A DNA stretch of 7,553 nucleotides from Seribacter sulfatis (lineage in GTDB: Bacteria > Verrucomicrobiota > Verrucomicrobiia > Opitutales > Seribacteraceae). Shown piece after piece: positions 1 through 6,943 of this stretch (position 1 is the first letter of the stretch; every line of letters starts with the position of its first letter). Where the stretch lies: assembly GCF_964187635.1 (NCBI RefSeq), contig NZ_CAXLMO010000076.1:1-7553 (forward strand). Direction: 5' to 3'. The position numbers and the translations under genes were made by a program. Below the pieces are notes generated by a model. That model made no database searches. It saw nothing but the letters and a program-made list of their open reading frames with translations, and was not told where the DNA came from.

Positions 1-1
1 T

Positions 2-307
2 GATCTGCACACCCGCACGGGGGTAAGACCCAAGCCTTTAAAACGTGGAACCGTACCCACGGTTCCCCTGCGTGCCCTGATCCCCAAAGGAAGTGAAAAT
101 ATTATCGTGGCTGGAAGATGTGTCAGCAGTGATCGTCTTGCCAACTCAGGTCTGCGGGTACAAGCCGCCTGTATGGGAATGGGACAGGCAGCCGGGGCAA
201 CCGCTGCACTGGCAGCAGAATCGAACACTACGCCAATCAAGGTTCCCTTATCCAAGATTCACGGACTTCTTCAACAGCACGGGGCCATTATCCCCGCCAA
301 GGCATAA
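2..307 (+). CDS. FAD-dependent oxidoreductase, C-terminal fragment (5' end outside window)
   Basis: About 101 C-terminal residues of a larger protein are visible, reading from base 2 to the TAA at 305-307. The fragment contains A-L-I-P-K-G-S-E-N-I-I-V-A-G-R-C, then S-S-D-R-L-A-N-S-G-L-R-V-Q-A-A-C-M-G-M-G-Q-A, and A-G-A-T-A-A-L-A. This is the typical C-terminal FAD-binding end of the FAD_oxidored family (PF12831-type), where 'LIPKG..N..VAGRC' precedes a conserved 'R.....C..MGQAAG..AAL' helix that closes over the flavin. The tail (VPLSKIHGLLQQHGAII) matches the family's usual terminal helix. In PVC and Bacteroidota genomes such proteins are common in polysaccharide loci, but their substrates are mostly unknown, so I assign none. 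The next gene begins 6 bases after the stop, suggesting co-transcription. A GTG at 107 could be read as a start but lies inside the conserved flavin-binding segment, so the true start is upstream of the window. Confidence 0.85.
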   Translation, partial: DLHTRTGVRPKPLKRGTVPTVPLRALIPKGSENIIVAGRCVSSDRLANSGLRVQAACMGMGQAAGATAALAAESNTTPIKVPLSKIHGLLQQHGAIIPAKA

Positions 308-313
308 TTTTAC

Positions 314-1282
314 TTGAAAAAACGACGACTAGTCTCCCTCTTTAATGCCATCCTGTTTGGGGTGATGGCAGTGACTGGGATAATTGCTTTTATTCAACCG
401 TTCTCGATTGAAATCATTGGCCTGCATGCCCTCACCGGATTCCTTTTCATCGGAGTGGTTGTCGGCCATATTTTCAATAATTCGGTTGCCCTGAAGAAGT
501 ATATCAAAAGTCCTGTAGTACTTGGAGTAATCGGGGTTACTATTTTTACAACGCTCCTGTTTTATTATCAACCTGCTCCGATTAAGAAAATACTTGGGCT
601 GAGTGGGAATCTTGGCCCTGCCCTCGACCTTTTTGAAATGGATGAGAAAGGAATGACCTACAAGTACACCCCGGATCCCGGTTACAAAATGCTCATTGAT
701 CTGCGAACCGGACCAGCATACGATCTTAAAAATCCGCCACGGTTGGCGGTGTGGATGGAAAACCAGTCACTCTATCATATCAAGACTCTCTATGTTTCCG
801 ACACACCCGATATCCGGGAACAACTCCCCTACTGGGCATTTAAGGTCAAAGGATGGGAAAAAGCCCAGAAGGAAGCGGAAGAAAAAAACCTCAGCCTTGA
901 GGATTCGGTCGATGCGGTATCGGAGGCAACTGCCAATGGCTCCTTCGATCCGGCTGATTATATTCTACCCACCGAGCAAAACGCATCCATGCCCTATCGG
1001 GTTATGATCGAAGTCAACCAACCCAATGATCCATCGAGTAAACTGGATGATCAACCATCCCTGGTTTATGAGGTGGAAGTCGACAATTATGACCCTTACA
1101 CTTTTCAGCTTCTTGAATTAGTGGGATTCCCGGTTTTAGAAAAGGATACGGAAAAAGAGGAATGGTACCTCAGTTATGCGGATGAAAGTATAGAGTCTGC
1201 CTTTGAAATAGTGGACAGCGTGCTTTTACAAATTGACCGGGCAGTGGACAAATCATTTTTCAAAAGTACAACATCTCCCTAA
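314..1282 (+). CDS. DUF4405-like membrane protein with large extracytoplasmic C-terminal domain
   Basis: This is a 322-residue protein. Three hydrophobic helices are visible at about residues 8-28, 33-55 and 66-86. The first is preceded by M-K-K-R-R, so the N-terminus is probably cytoplasmic. The second helix carries H38 (G-L-H-A-L-T-G-F-L-F) and H52 (G-H-I-F-N-N). Spaced histidines in a short helical bundle are typical of DUF4405 (PF14358), a family related in layout to cytochrome b561/FdnI-type heme proteins, so heme binding is plausible but unproven. Residues 90-322 are soluble and probably periplasmic. The stretch P-R-L-A-V-W-M-E-N-Q with I-K-T-L-Y-V, and later Q-P-S-L-V-Y-E-V-E-V, weakly recalls DUF2271-like periplasmic proteins. 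A charged helix spans about 180-200. The TTG start at 314 keeps the basic leader and the complete first helix. The next in-frame starts (GTG 362, ATG 365) would cut into that helix. It follows the oxidoreductase gene by 6 bases, so a shared operon and electron-transfer partnership are reasonable inferences. Confidence 0.7.
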   Translation: MKKRRLVSLFNAILFGVMAVTGIIAFIQPFSIEIIGLHALTGFLFIGVVVGHIFNNSVALKKYIKSPVVLGVIGVTIFTTLLFYYQPAPIKKILGLSGNLGPALDLFEMDEKGMTYKYTPDPGYKMLIDLRTGPAYDLKNPPRLAVWMENQSLYHIKTLYVSDTPDIREQLPYWAFKVKGWEKAQKEAEEKNLSLEDSVDAVSEATANGSFDPADYILPTEQNASMPYRVMIEVNQPNDPSSKLDDQPSLVYEVEVDNYDPYTFQLLELVGFPVLEKDTEKEEWYLSYADESIESAFEIVDSVLLQIDRAVDKSFFKSTTSP

Positions 1283-1364
1283 TTTTTGGATAATATTTCT
1301 AAGATTTCATTTTTCGCATAAGAAAAGAAATCTTTAAGACATTTACAGAATAATTACTGAAATT
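1283..1364 (+). promoter_or_regulatory. AT-rich intergenic region, probable start of the sigma/FecR transcription unit
   Basis: These 82 bases separate the DUF4405-like gene from the sigma gene and are much more AT-rich than the flanking coding DNA. A TAATAT at 1291-1296 resembles a -10 box, but nothing at the proper distance upstream is a good -35 element, so a housekeeping promoter is only suggested. The region also holds the hairpin at 1301-1334. No purine-rich ribosome-binding site precedes the ATG at 1365. An autoregulated ECF promoter could lie here, but I see no motif I can name. Confidence 0.3.
1301..1334 (+). other. Imperfect inverted repeat / hairpin upstream of the sigma gene
   Basis: AAGATTTC at 1301-1308 is the exact reverse complement of GAAATCTT at 1327-1334. 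Inside these arms, after one A-A mismatch (1309/1326), pairing continues for five more positions (1310-1314 with 1321-1325, one of them a T-G wobble), leaving a six-base loop CGCATA at 1315-1320. It is not followed by a T-run on either strand and has few G-C pairs, so it is not a classic intrinsic terminator. It could be an operator for a dimeric regulator, a stem in the sigma mRNA leader, or a weak 3'-end structure of the upstream operon. Confidence 0.4.
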
Positions 1365-1931
1365 ATGTCGAATTTTAACCCAGATGAAATCATTCAAGAT
1401 GTCCTTGCGGGAGACAAGGACAAGTTTCGGACACTCGTTCGGGAATATGGATTATTGGTCCGTGGCTACCTTGCATCCAGAGTCTACCATTTAGAGGATG
1501 CCGAGGACTTGGCGCAGGACTCCTTCCTTATTGCTTTCTCCAAGCTATCTTCCTACGAGATCGGGACGAATTTCCGGGCATGGCTTTTGAGCATCGCCAA
1601 GTATCAGTTGTCCAATCATTGGCGCAAAAGTAGTCGGCGGGCCAACACCATGGATAAATTCAGGCATGACATTGCCGGTGCCATCCAGCCAGAAATGGTC
1701 AAAGCATCCGATGAGATGAAACAAAACCAAATTAATAAACTGCTCCACTGTATTTCCGAATTACCTGACCGTACCCGTCATTTGATTAGAGCGGGACTCG
1801 ACGGAGTGCGCATGGAAACTCTCGCTGAAGAAATGAATTTAAAACCCAACGCAATTTACCAACTTCGCCATCGTGCACATATCGCCCTGCGTAAGTGTAT
1901 GGAGAACAAGGAACCAGAAACCGCATCATGA
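1365..1931 (+). CDS. ECF-type RNA polymerase sigma factor (sigma-70 family, PVC type)
   Basis: This 188-residue protein has the normal length and two-domain plan of an extracytoplasmic-function sigma factor. Region 2 spans about residues 18-90 and includes D-A-E-D-L-A-Q-D-S-F-L-I-A-F (45-58), the core-RNA-polymerase-binding and -10-recognition segment, followed by F-R-A-W-L-L-S-I-A-K-Y (70-80) and a basic W-R-K-S-S-R-R. A linker runs about 95-123. Region 4 (about 125-178) has S-E-L-P-D-R-T-R and a helix-turn-helix at about 149-172 (METLAEEMNLKPNAIYQLRHR), which should read the -35 element. It fits the 'Rhodopirellula/Verrucomicrobium' ECF group in style. Its stop codon overlaps the start of the FecR-like gene (ATGA at 1928-1931), so the pair is almost surely translationally coupled and the neighbour is its likely cognate anti-sigma/sensor. 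No Shine-Dalgarno sequence precedes the ATG at 1365. The target genes are unknown; the downstream exported enzymes are candidates. Confidence 0.92.
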   Translation: MSNFNPDEIIQDVLAGDKDKFRTLVREYGLLVRGYLASRVYHLEDAEDLAQDSFLIAFSKLSSYEIGTNFRAWLLSIAKYQLSNHWRKSSRRANTMDKFRHDIAGAIQPEMVKASDEMKQNQINKLLHCISELPDRTRHLIRAGLDGVRMETLAEEMNLKPNAIYQLRHRAHIALRKCMENKEPETAS

Positions 1932-3550
1932 AAAACTTCGATAAAGACCCCGATTTCCTGGATCTGCTGGCCGCTTGGCATGAAAACAAAAATCTATCCC
2001 CCTCCAGACGTAAAGAACTCCTCCGGCGTTTGGAAAACGATGAAAGGCTAAGGATCGAACTGGCTCGAGAAATCGAAATGGCCGGTCTCACCCGGGCCGT
2101 TCAGGTTGGTGAACCCAGATGGTTGGAACTCGAAGAAAAACTCGGGGTTTCCAAAGATCAGGGCTCTCCAGATTTTGAATCTTCAGTTATGGGCCGTGTT
2201 TCAAAATCTGCCACACCACAAGCTAATCAAACTCTCTCCTTCCCTAAGTTCGCGTGGATTGGATGTGCGGCGGCTTTGGTATTTGCCCTTTTCTATTTAT
2301 CGAACGAAAAACCCATTGAACTCGGGGTCGCTCAGGTAATTAGGCTTGAAGGGGAAGATCATGGTCATCACCAAAATCAATTTTTAAAGAAAGGGGAAGA
2401 ATTCACCATTGAGCAAGGATTAGTCGAAATGGCCTTTCGTGACACTGGGGTACACCTCGTGGGCACTGGTCCTCTTAAAATGACGCTAATTAGCAATGAC
2501 CGCGTTTTTCTTAATGAGGGTGAAATAAAGCTTGTGGTACCTCCTCAAGGAATTGGCTTTGTAGTGGATACTTTGGAGCGAAAATTCGTGGATTTGGGCA
2601 CCAGTTTCGTGGTGCAGGCAAATGATGAGGGCTCGCAGGTTCTTGTTCTAGAGGGAGAAATTGCAGTAGGGGCAAGAAACGATAAACCGAGTCAACTTAT
2701 GGGTAAAGGGGCTATGGCTAATTTTGACCGTGATGGAAAAATGGATTTGCGTTCAGAAAAACACAGTGGAGTACCTGAGCTATCCGTTCCACCCATGGTT
2801 CAAACTGCTTCTTCTTTGAACGGAAAAATCTTTGGTATCGCAAAAGGGTCTGAACCTATCCCTTCCAGCAAAGACGAAATTCAGGAAAAGAGTATCACCA
2901 AACGGTTTCTATCTCTGGTTAAATCAGGATTTAAGAACACAAAAGGACTCGAAAACTTTATTCAAGGGCGTCCACTTCGCTACACCGGTATAGCTGGGAG
3001 TTACAATCATTTTCCTAAAAATGTAAGCCTCGGTTCTTATCCCGAAATACATGGATGGATGGCATGGTATCAAGGAAAAGTAAAAGCTCCCGAACCCGGC
3101 CGTTACCGGTTCTGGGGCTATGCGGATAATAACCTTCTCGTATCCATAAATGGCAAGCCGGTATTTGAGGGCTCACGCTGGGATTCTCATCTTCGTAACG
3201 ACCTTAAGGTTTTTCGGAATAACCATCCTTCCTTTCCTTGTCTGAATTCAAGAGCCGGCTTTGCCCGTGGAAAATGGATCACTATCGGCGATGAACCTGT
3301 ACAAATTGACCTTCTCTTTGGAGAAAGAAGTCAAAATCTTACTTCAGGTATCCTGCTCATCGAAAAAGAGGGTACATCTTATGAAAAAACTTATTGGGGA
3401 CAGCCCAAATGGCCCTTATTCCTGACCGAGTTGCCTCAAGAAAAGCAATTGGTCGAACTTGATGAATTACGCATTCATATGGAAGAAAACATACAGGGCT
3501 CCTTTTCCGTCTCCAATGATAGTGTTTGGAAAGTGGTTAAGGGTACCTGA
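1928..3550 (+). CDS. FecR-like transmembrane anti-sigma/sensor with C-terminal PA14-like domain
   Basis: I chose the ATG at 1928 (540 residues), which overlaps the sigma stop. An in-frame GTG at 1895 would add 11 residues that lie wholly within the sigma gene. Residues 1-70 form a charged helical segment (D-F-L-D-L-L-A-A-W followed by L-S-P-S-R-R-K-E-L-L-R-R-L) typical of the cytoplasmic sigma-binding part of PVC FecR proteins. A single membrane helix lies at about 107-125 (F-A-W-I-G-C-A-A-A-L-V-F-A-L-F-Y-L). The FecR domain proper covers about 132-250, with L-V-G-T-G-P-L-K, V-D-T-L-E-R-K-F-V-D-L-G-T-S-F-V-V and V-L-V-L-E-G-E-I-A-V, the expected 'T..G...DLGT.F.V...VEG' pattern. Residues about 340-480 resemble a PA14-type beta-barrel, with P-G-R-Y-R-F-W-G-Y-A-D-N-N-L-L-V-S-I-N-G-K at 390-410, as seen in carbohydrate-binding proteins. 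I infer that the outer part senses a glycan or surface ligand and controls release of the sigma factor. The PA14 call rests on this pattern only. Confidence 0.85.
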   Translation: MKNFDKDPDFLDLLAAWHENKNLSPSRRKELLRRLENDERLRIELAREIEMAGLTRAVQVGEPRWLELEEKLGVSKDQGSPDFESSVMGRVSKSATPQANQTLSFPKFAWIGCAAALVFALFYLSNEKPIELGVAQVIRLEGEDHGHHQNQFLKKGEEFTIEQGLVEMAFRDTGVHLVGTGPLKMTLISNDRVFLNEGEIKLVVPPQGIGFVVDTLERKFVDLGTSFVVQANDEGSQVLVLEGEIAVGARNDKPSQLMGKGAMANFDRDGKMDLRSEKHSGVPELSVPPMVQTASSLNGKIFGIAKGSEPIPSSKDEIQEKSITKRFLSLVKSGFKNTKGLENFIQGRPLRYTGIAGSYNHFPKNVSLGSYPEIHGWMAWYQGKVKAPEPGRYRFWGYADNNLLVSINGKPVFEGSRWDSHLRNDLKVFRNNHPSFPCLNSRAGFARGKWITIGDEPVQIDLLFGERSQNLTSGILLIEKEGTSYEKTYWGQPKWPLFLTELPQEKQLVELDELRIHMEENIQGSFSVSNDSVWKVVKGT

Positions 3551-3634
3551 TCTTCTTTCCCTCATTTCGGTTTTCCGGTTTGCCCCCAACTCTTACTCTT
3601 GAAATTATTTTGATTTCATTATCCCCCTTAATCT
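3551..3634 (+). other. Intergenic leader before the giant dehydrogenase gene
   Basis: The 84 bases are pyrimidine-rich and contain no ORF. A TTGAAA at 3599-3604 resembles a -35 box but has no matching -10 at 16-18 bases. A short repeat (GAAAT 3601-3605 / ATTTC 3613-3617) could pair weakly. There is no terminator-like hairpin with a T-run, so read-through from the sigma/FecR genes is possible. The 12 bases before the ATG (CCCCCTTAATCT) are the opposite of a Shine-Dalgarno sequence. Confidence 0.3.
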
Positions 3635-6600
3635 ATGAAAAACAAAACCAATCGCTCCACATACATAACCCTTATATCATTCCTCCTTTCATGTCTATCG
3701 GCAGGTGCAACTGTCGATCTCTTCAACGGGAAAGACCTCAGCGGTTGGCTTGGGAAAGAAAGGTTTTGGAAAGTTGAGAATGGTACCATTATTGGAGAGA
3801 CCACGCCAGATAACCCAACTCCCGCTAACACCTTTCTTATTTGGAAAGGAGGAGAGGTAAAGGATTTCGAATTTTCCTGTCAGGTAAAATTTCAGGGAAA
3901 TAATTCTGGAGTCCAGTACCGCAGCAAAGCAATAGGAGATTTGAACGATTGTGTACTGAGCGGATATCAGGCTGACTTGCACCCCAAACAGGAATTCTTT
4001 GGCATGCTTTATGGAGAGAAGTATGGCAAACGAGGAATCATTGCCAGGCGTTGGCAAAAAGCGGACGCACGGGGGGATAAGGATGTGAAAATCCTTGGTT
4101 CAGTGGGTGATAAAACTGAACTCGATGGGGCCAAATGGAACAAATTGACTATCGTGGCCGTGGGCAACCGTTTGATCCATATGGTCAATGATGTGGTAAC
4201 CGTCGATGTAACGGAAAATCATCCCGATGCGATCGCTAAAGGCCACCTCGGACTTCAGCTACATCGCGGTGTACCCATGAAGGTCGAATTCAAGGCTCTT
4301 AAGTACAAAAAATTATCGGGGGCTGCTGCCAGGAAAGCCCTCGAAAACGCAACCGGTGAGAAGCCTAAAAAACAGGCCTCTAAACCAGCACCCAAGCCAA
4401 AAATGGAATCTCTTGCCCGTTCAGCCACTTCTCCCGCACGAATCAATATTGCCGACGGATTTAAGATTGATCTGCTTTATTCAGTACCCATGGACAAACA
4501 GGGTTCATGGGTTGCCATGTGTATGGATAATAAAAACCGCCTGATCGTCAGTGATCAATACGGTGGGATCTTCCGTTTTCCTATTCCAGCTGCAGGCAAG
4601 AAAATTGATCCCGCCAGCATCGAGCAAATCACCTATTCCGCGGAACGGGCAGGCATGAGCAAGCCAACGGATGCACAAAAAAAACTTCCACAAATTGGAC
4701 ATGCACAAGGACTTTGCTACGCCTTTGACAGTCTTTATGTCGTAGTCAACTCCCGCTCGAGTTCAACCGGGGCCGGCGTATTCCGCCTCTTAGACACTAA
4801 TCAGGACGATAAGTTCGACAAAATTATAACCATTAAAAAACTCTCCGCCACCGGGGGCGAACACGGTCCGCACGCCATCATTCCAGCTCCGGACGGCAAA
4901 CATTTATATGTGGTCATGGGGAACCAGACCCCACTCCCGGAGGACTACACCCACTCCCGGGTTCCGGAACTCTGGGGAGAAGATCAATTATATCCATCCC
5001 TGCAGTATTTCATGAAGGGCGCGGTCGCTCCGCTCGGGCATTTTGCTCAGATTGACCCTGAAGGAAAAACCTGGGAAGTTATGTCCACCGGTTTTCGTAA
5101 CCAATACGATGCTGCGGTCAACCGCGAGGGTGAGCTTTTTACCTATGATGCGGATATGGAGTGGGACATGAATACACCCTGGTATCGTCCCACCCGCGTG
5201 AATCATGTGATCGATGGATCCGACTTTGGATGGCGCACCGGTTCCGGTAAATTCATGGATTATTGCAGTGACACCTTTGGCACCGTGGCTGATGTGGGAC
5301 CCGGCTCGCCCACAGGAGTATGTTTCGGCTATGGAGCGAAGTTTCCAGCCAAGTACCAAAATGCATTTTTCATCAGTGACTGGTCTTACGGGAAATTATA
5401 TGCGGTACATTTATCTCCCCAAGGTTCAACCTATACTGGAAAGGTCGAGGAGTTTGCCAGTGCCCAACCTTTCCCGCTCACCGATCTTCTGGTCAATCCA
5501 AAAGACGGTGCGATGTACATTGCCGTGGGAGGAAGAAAAGTGCAGTCCGGGCTTTATCGTATAACTTACGAGGGCAAGGAATCCACCGTACCGGCAAAAT
5601 CCATGTCCGGCGGTGAGGAAGCCAGAAAACGCAGGCAAGCATTGGAATCCTTTGTCCAAAGAGAAGCCAAACCTGCAAATAAAAACCAATTAAACAAAAT
5701 TTGGAGCTCTTTAGCTGCCCAGGACCGTGGGATTCGCCATGCCGCCCGAGTCGCTCTGGAAAAACAGCCCGTTAAAAAATGGAAAGGCCGATTAGCCTCT
5801 GAAAAAAGCCCGATCGCTGCATCCGCTGCTATGATTGCCTTGGCCAGAGCTGATGCTACAAGCGGTGAAACCGTATTGCAAAAAGCAATGACTTTTAAAT
5901 ACAGGGATCTCAAATCCCGTCAGCAAAAGCTCGACCTACTCCGATCCATCACCCTTGCCCTGACCCGTGGAGGTCAGCCTGCCGAGGAGCAAAAGGGAAA
6001 GCTGATCGCATGGCTTGATCAGATTTACCCAGCATCCACACCGGAGGAAAACCGTGATCTTTCCGCAATTATGCAGTTCCTCCAGGCACCATCGGCAGCA
6101 AGAAAGGGAATGGCACTTTTAAGGGGAGCTTCCGGACAGGAGGAACAAATCGGTTATGCCCTTAATCTCCGCCATCTAAAGAACGGATGGACCTCCCTCC
6201 TACGCGAATCTTATTTTAAATGGTTTGTACGGGCGGGTAACTTCAAGGGAGGTGCCCGACTCAACAACTACCTGGATGGCATTAAAAAAGATGCGATTGC
6301 CAGTGTTAAGGACTCGCAAATGACCGAGGGACTGAAAAAGATAATTGATACAAAACCCCAGTCCAGTGCTCCCCAGTTTACTTTTGAACCCCGTACTTTT
6401 GTCAAAAATTGGACAATGAAAGAAATGGGCAAATGGGTACCCAGTGGAGTACCCGGAAAGAGAGACTTTAAGAATGGCCGTCAAATGTTTGGTGCAGGGA
6501 GCTGCTATGCATGTCACCGAATCGGGGGCGAAGGAGGAGCGGTTGGACCCGATCTTACTTCCGTTGGTGGTAAGTTTGGAGGTTACGATCTGATTGAGTC

Positions 6601-6907
6601 CATCGTGGATCCCGGAAAAGAAATAAGTGATCAATATGGATCAAGTATCTTCAGCCTCAGCGATGGTTCTCAACTTAACGGCCGAATCATGAACATGAGG
6701 AACAATGAGTACTGGATAAACACCGATATGATGCAGCCCAGCATGGTTACCAAAGTAAAAGCGGAAAATTTAGCTTCTATTGAGCCATCCACGGTTTCCA
6801 TGATGCCTCCAGGACTGCTAAACACCATGGACAAAGAAGACATTCTTGATTTAATGGCCTATTTAATTGCTGGTGGTAAATCGGATCACCAACTTTTCGC
6901 CAAATAG
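3635..6907 (+). CDS. Exported multidomain protein: DUF1080 + sugar-dehydrogenase-like propeller + HEAT-like region + c-type heme domain
   Basis: This 1090-residue protein begins with a signal peptide (M-K-N-K-T-N-R then a hydrophobic core, likely cut after S-A-G-A at about residue 25). Residues about 26-225 are a DUF1080 domain (PF06439, called 3-keto-disaccharide hydrolase), with D-L-F-N-G-K-D-L-S-G-W at its start, F-W-K-V-E-N-G-T-I-I-G and N-S-G-V-Q-Y-R-S. Residues 230-265 are a Lys/Pro/Ala-rich linker. Residues about 270-645 form a beta-propeller like PVC membrane-bound dehydrogenases and PQQ-type glucose/sorbosone dehydrogenases, with G-G-E-H-G-P-H-A-I-I (407-416), S-T-G-F-R-N-Q-Y-D-A and a closing I-S-D-W-S-Y-G-K-L-Y. 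Residues about 660-930 are helical and HEAT-like. The final domain (about 935-1083) is the Pirellula/Verrucomicrobium-type heme domain: C957-Y-A-C960-H961 binds heme c, G-P-D-L-T follows, and M1056 or M1057 in S-M-M-P-P-G-L is the likely axial ligand. I infer sugar oxidation with internal electron transfer outside the cytoplasm. The substrate is unknown and the bound cofactor is not proven. Confidence 0.88.
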   Translation: MKNKTNRSTYITLISFLLSCLSAGATVDLFNGKDLSGWLGKERFWKVENGTIIGETTPDNPTPANTFLIWKGGEVKDFEFSCQVKFQGNNSGVQYRSKAIGDLNDCVLSGYQADLHPKQEFFGMLYGEKYGKRGIIARRWQKADARGDKDVKILGSVGDKTELDGAKWNKLTIVAVGNRLIHMVNDVVTVDVTENHPDAIAKGHLGLQLHRGVPMKVEFKALKYKKLSGAAARKALENATGEKPKKQASKPAPKPKMESLARSATSPARINIADGFKIDLLYSVPMDKQGSWVAMCMDNKNRLIVSDQYGGIFRFPIPAAGKKIDPASIEQITYSAERAGMSKPTDAQKKLPQIGHAQGLCYAFDSLYVVVNSRSSSTGAGVFRLLDTNQDDKFDKIITIKKLSATGGEHGPHAIIPAPDGKHLYVVMGNQTPLPEDYTHSRVPELWGEDQLYPSLQYFMKGAVAPLGHFAQIDPEGKTWEVMSTGFRNQYDAAVNREGELFTYDADMEWDMNTPWYRPTRVNHVIDGSDFGWRTGSGKFMDYCSDTFGTVADVGPGSPTGVCFGYGAKFPAKYQNAFFISDWSYGKLYAVHLSPQGSTYTGKVEEFASAQPFPLTDLLVNPKDGAMYIAVGGRKVQSGLYRITYEGKESTVPAKSMSGGEEARKRRQALESFVQREAKPANKNQLNKIWSSLAAQDRGIRHAARVALEKQPVKKWKGRLASEKSPIAASAAMIALARADATSGETVLQKAMTFKYRDLKSRQQKLDLLRSITLALTRGGQPAEEQKGKLIAWLDQIYPASTPEENRDLSAIMQFLQAPSAARKGMALLRGASGQEEQIGYALNLRHLKNGWTSLLRESYFKWFVRAGNFKGGARLNNYLDGIKKDAIASVKDSQMTEGLKKIIDTKPQSSAPQFTFEPRTFVKNWTMKEMGKWVPSGVPGKRDFKNGRQMFGAGSCYACHRIGGEGGAVGPDLTSVGGKFGGYDLIESIVDPGKEISDQYGSSIFSLSDGSQLNGRIMNMRNNEYWINTDMMQPSMVTKVKAENLASIEPSTVSMMPPGLLNTMDKEDILDLMAYLIAGGKSDHQLFAK
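6503..6517 (+). other. CxxCH heme c attachment motif
   Basis: Codons TGC-TAT-GCA-TGT-CAC encode C957-Y-A-C960-H961 of the large exported protein. The two cysteines would form thioether bonds with heme and the histidine would be the proximal iron ligand. The motif requires a periplasmic cytochrome c maturation system, consistent with the signal peptide. Confidence 0.9.
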
Positions 6908-6943
6908 TTTTTAAATTCAATCTTACATCCAGCCCTTTTACCT

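Noticed and set aside
93..317. 74-residue ORF overlapping the oxidoreductase 3' end
   Set aside because: It lies in another frame over a segment with clear family conservation and its translation has no recognisable pattern, so it is a shadow ORF.
1895..1927. GTG-initiated 11-residue N-terminal extension of the FecR-like gene
   Set aside because: The extension is entirely inside the sigma gene, and the ATG at 1928 gives the classic ATGA stop/start overlap and a typical N-terminus.
3568..3577. CGG-TTTT-CCG mini-hairpin after the FecR-like gene
   Set aside because: A three-base stem is too short to be meaningful and has no following T-run.
4988..5359. 123-residue antisense ORF
   Set aside because: It is antisense to the conserved propeller and has no recognisable domain or start signal.
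6200..6634. 144-residue antisense ORF
   Set aside because: It lies opposite the helical and heme domains of the large exported protein, where the + strand shows CxxCH and other conserved motifs; no independent motif is seen in it.
6908..6943. Possible terminator between the heme protein and the sulfatase
   Set aside because: There is a T-run after the stop but no stable stem before it, and the 36-base gap suits operon read-through.
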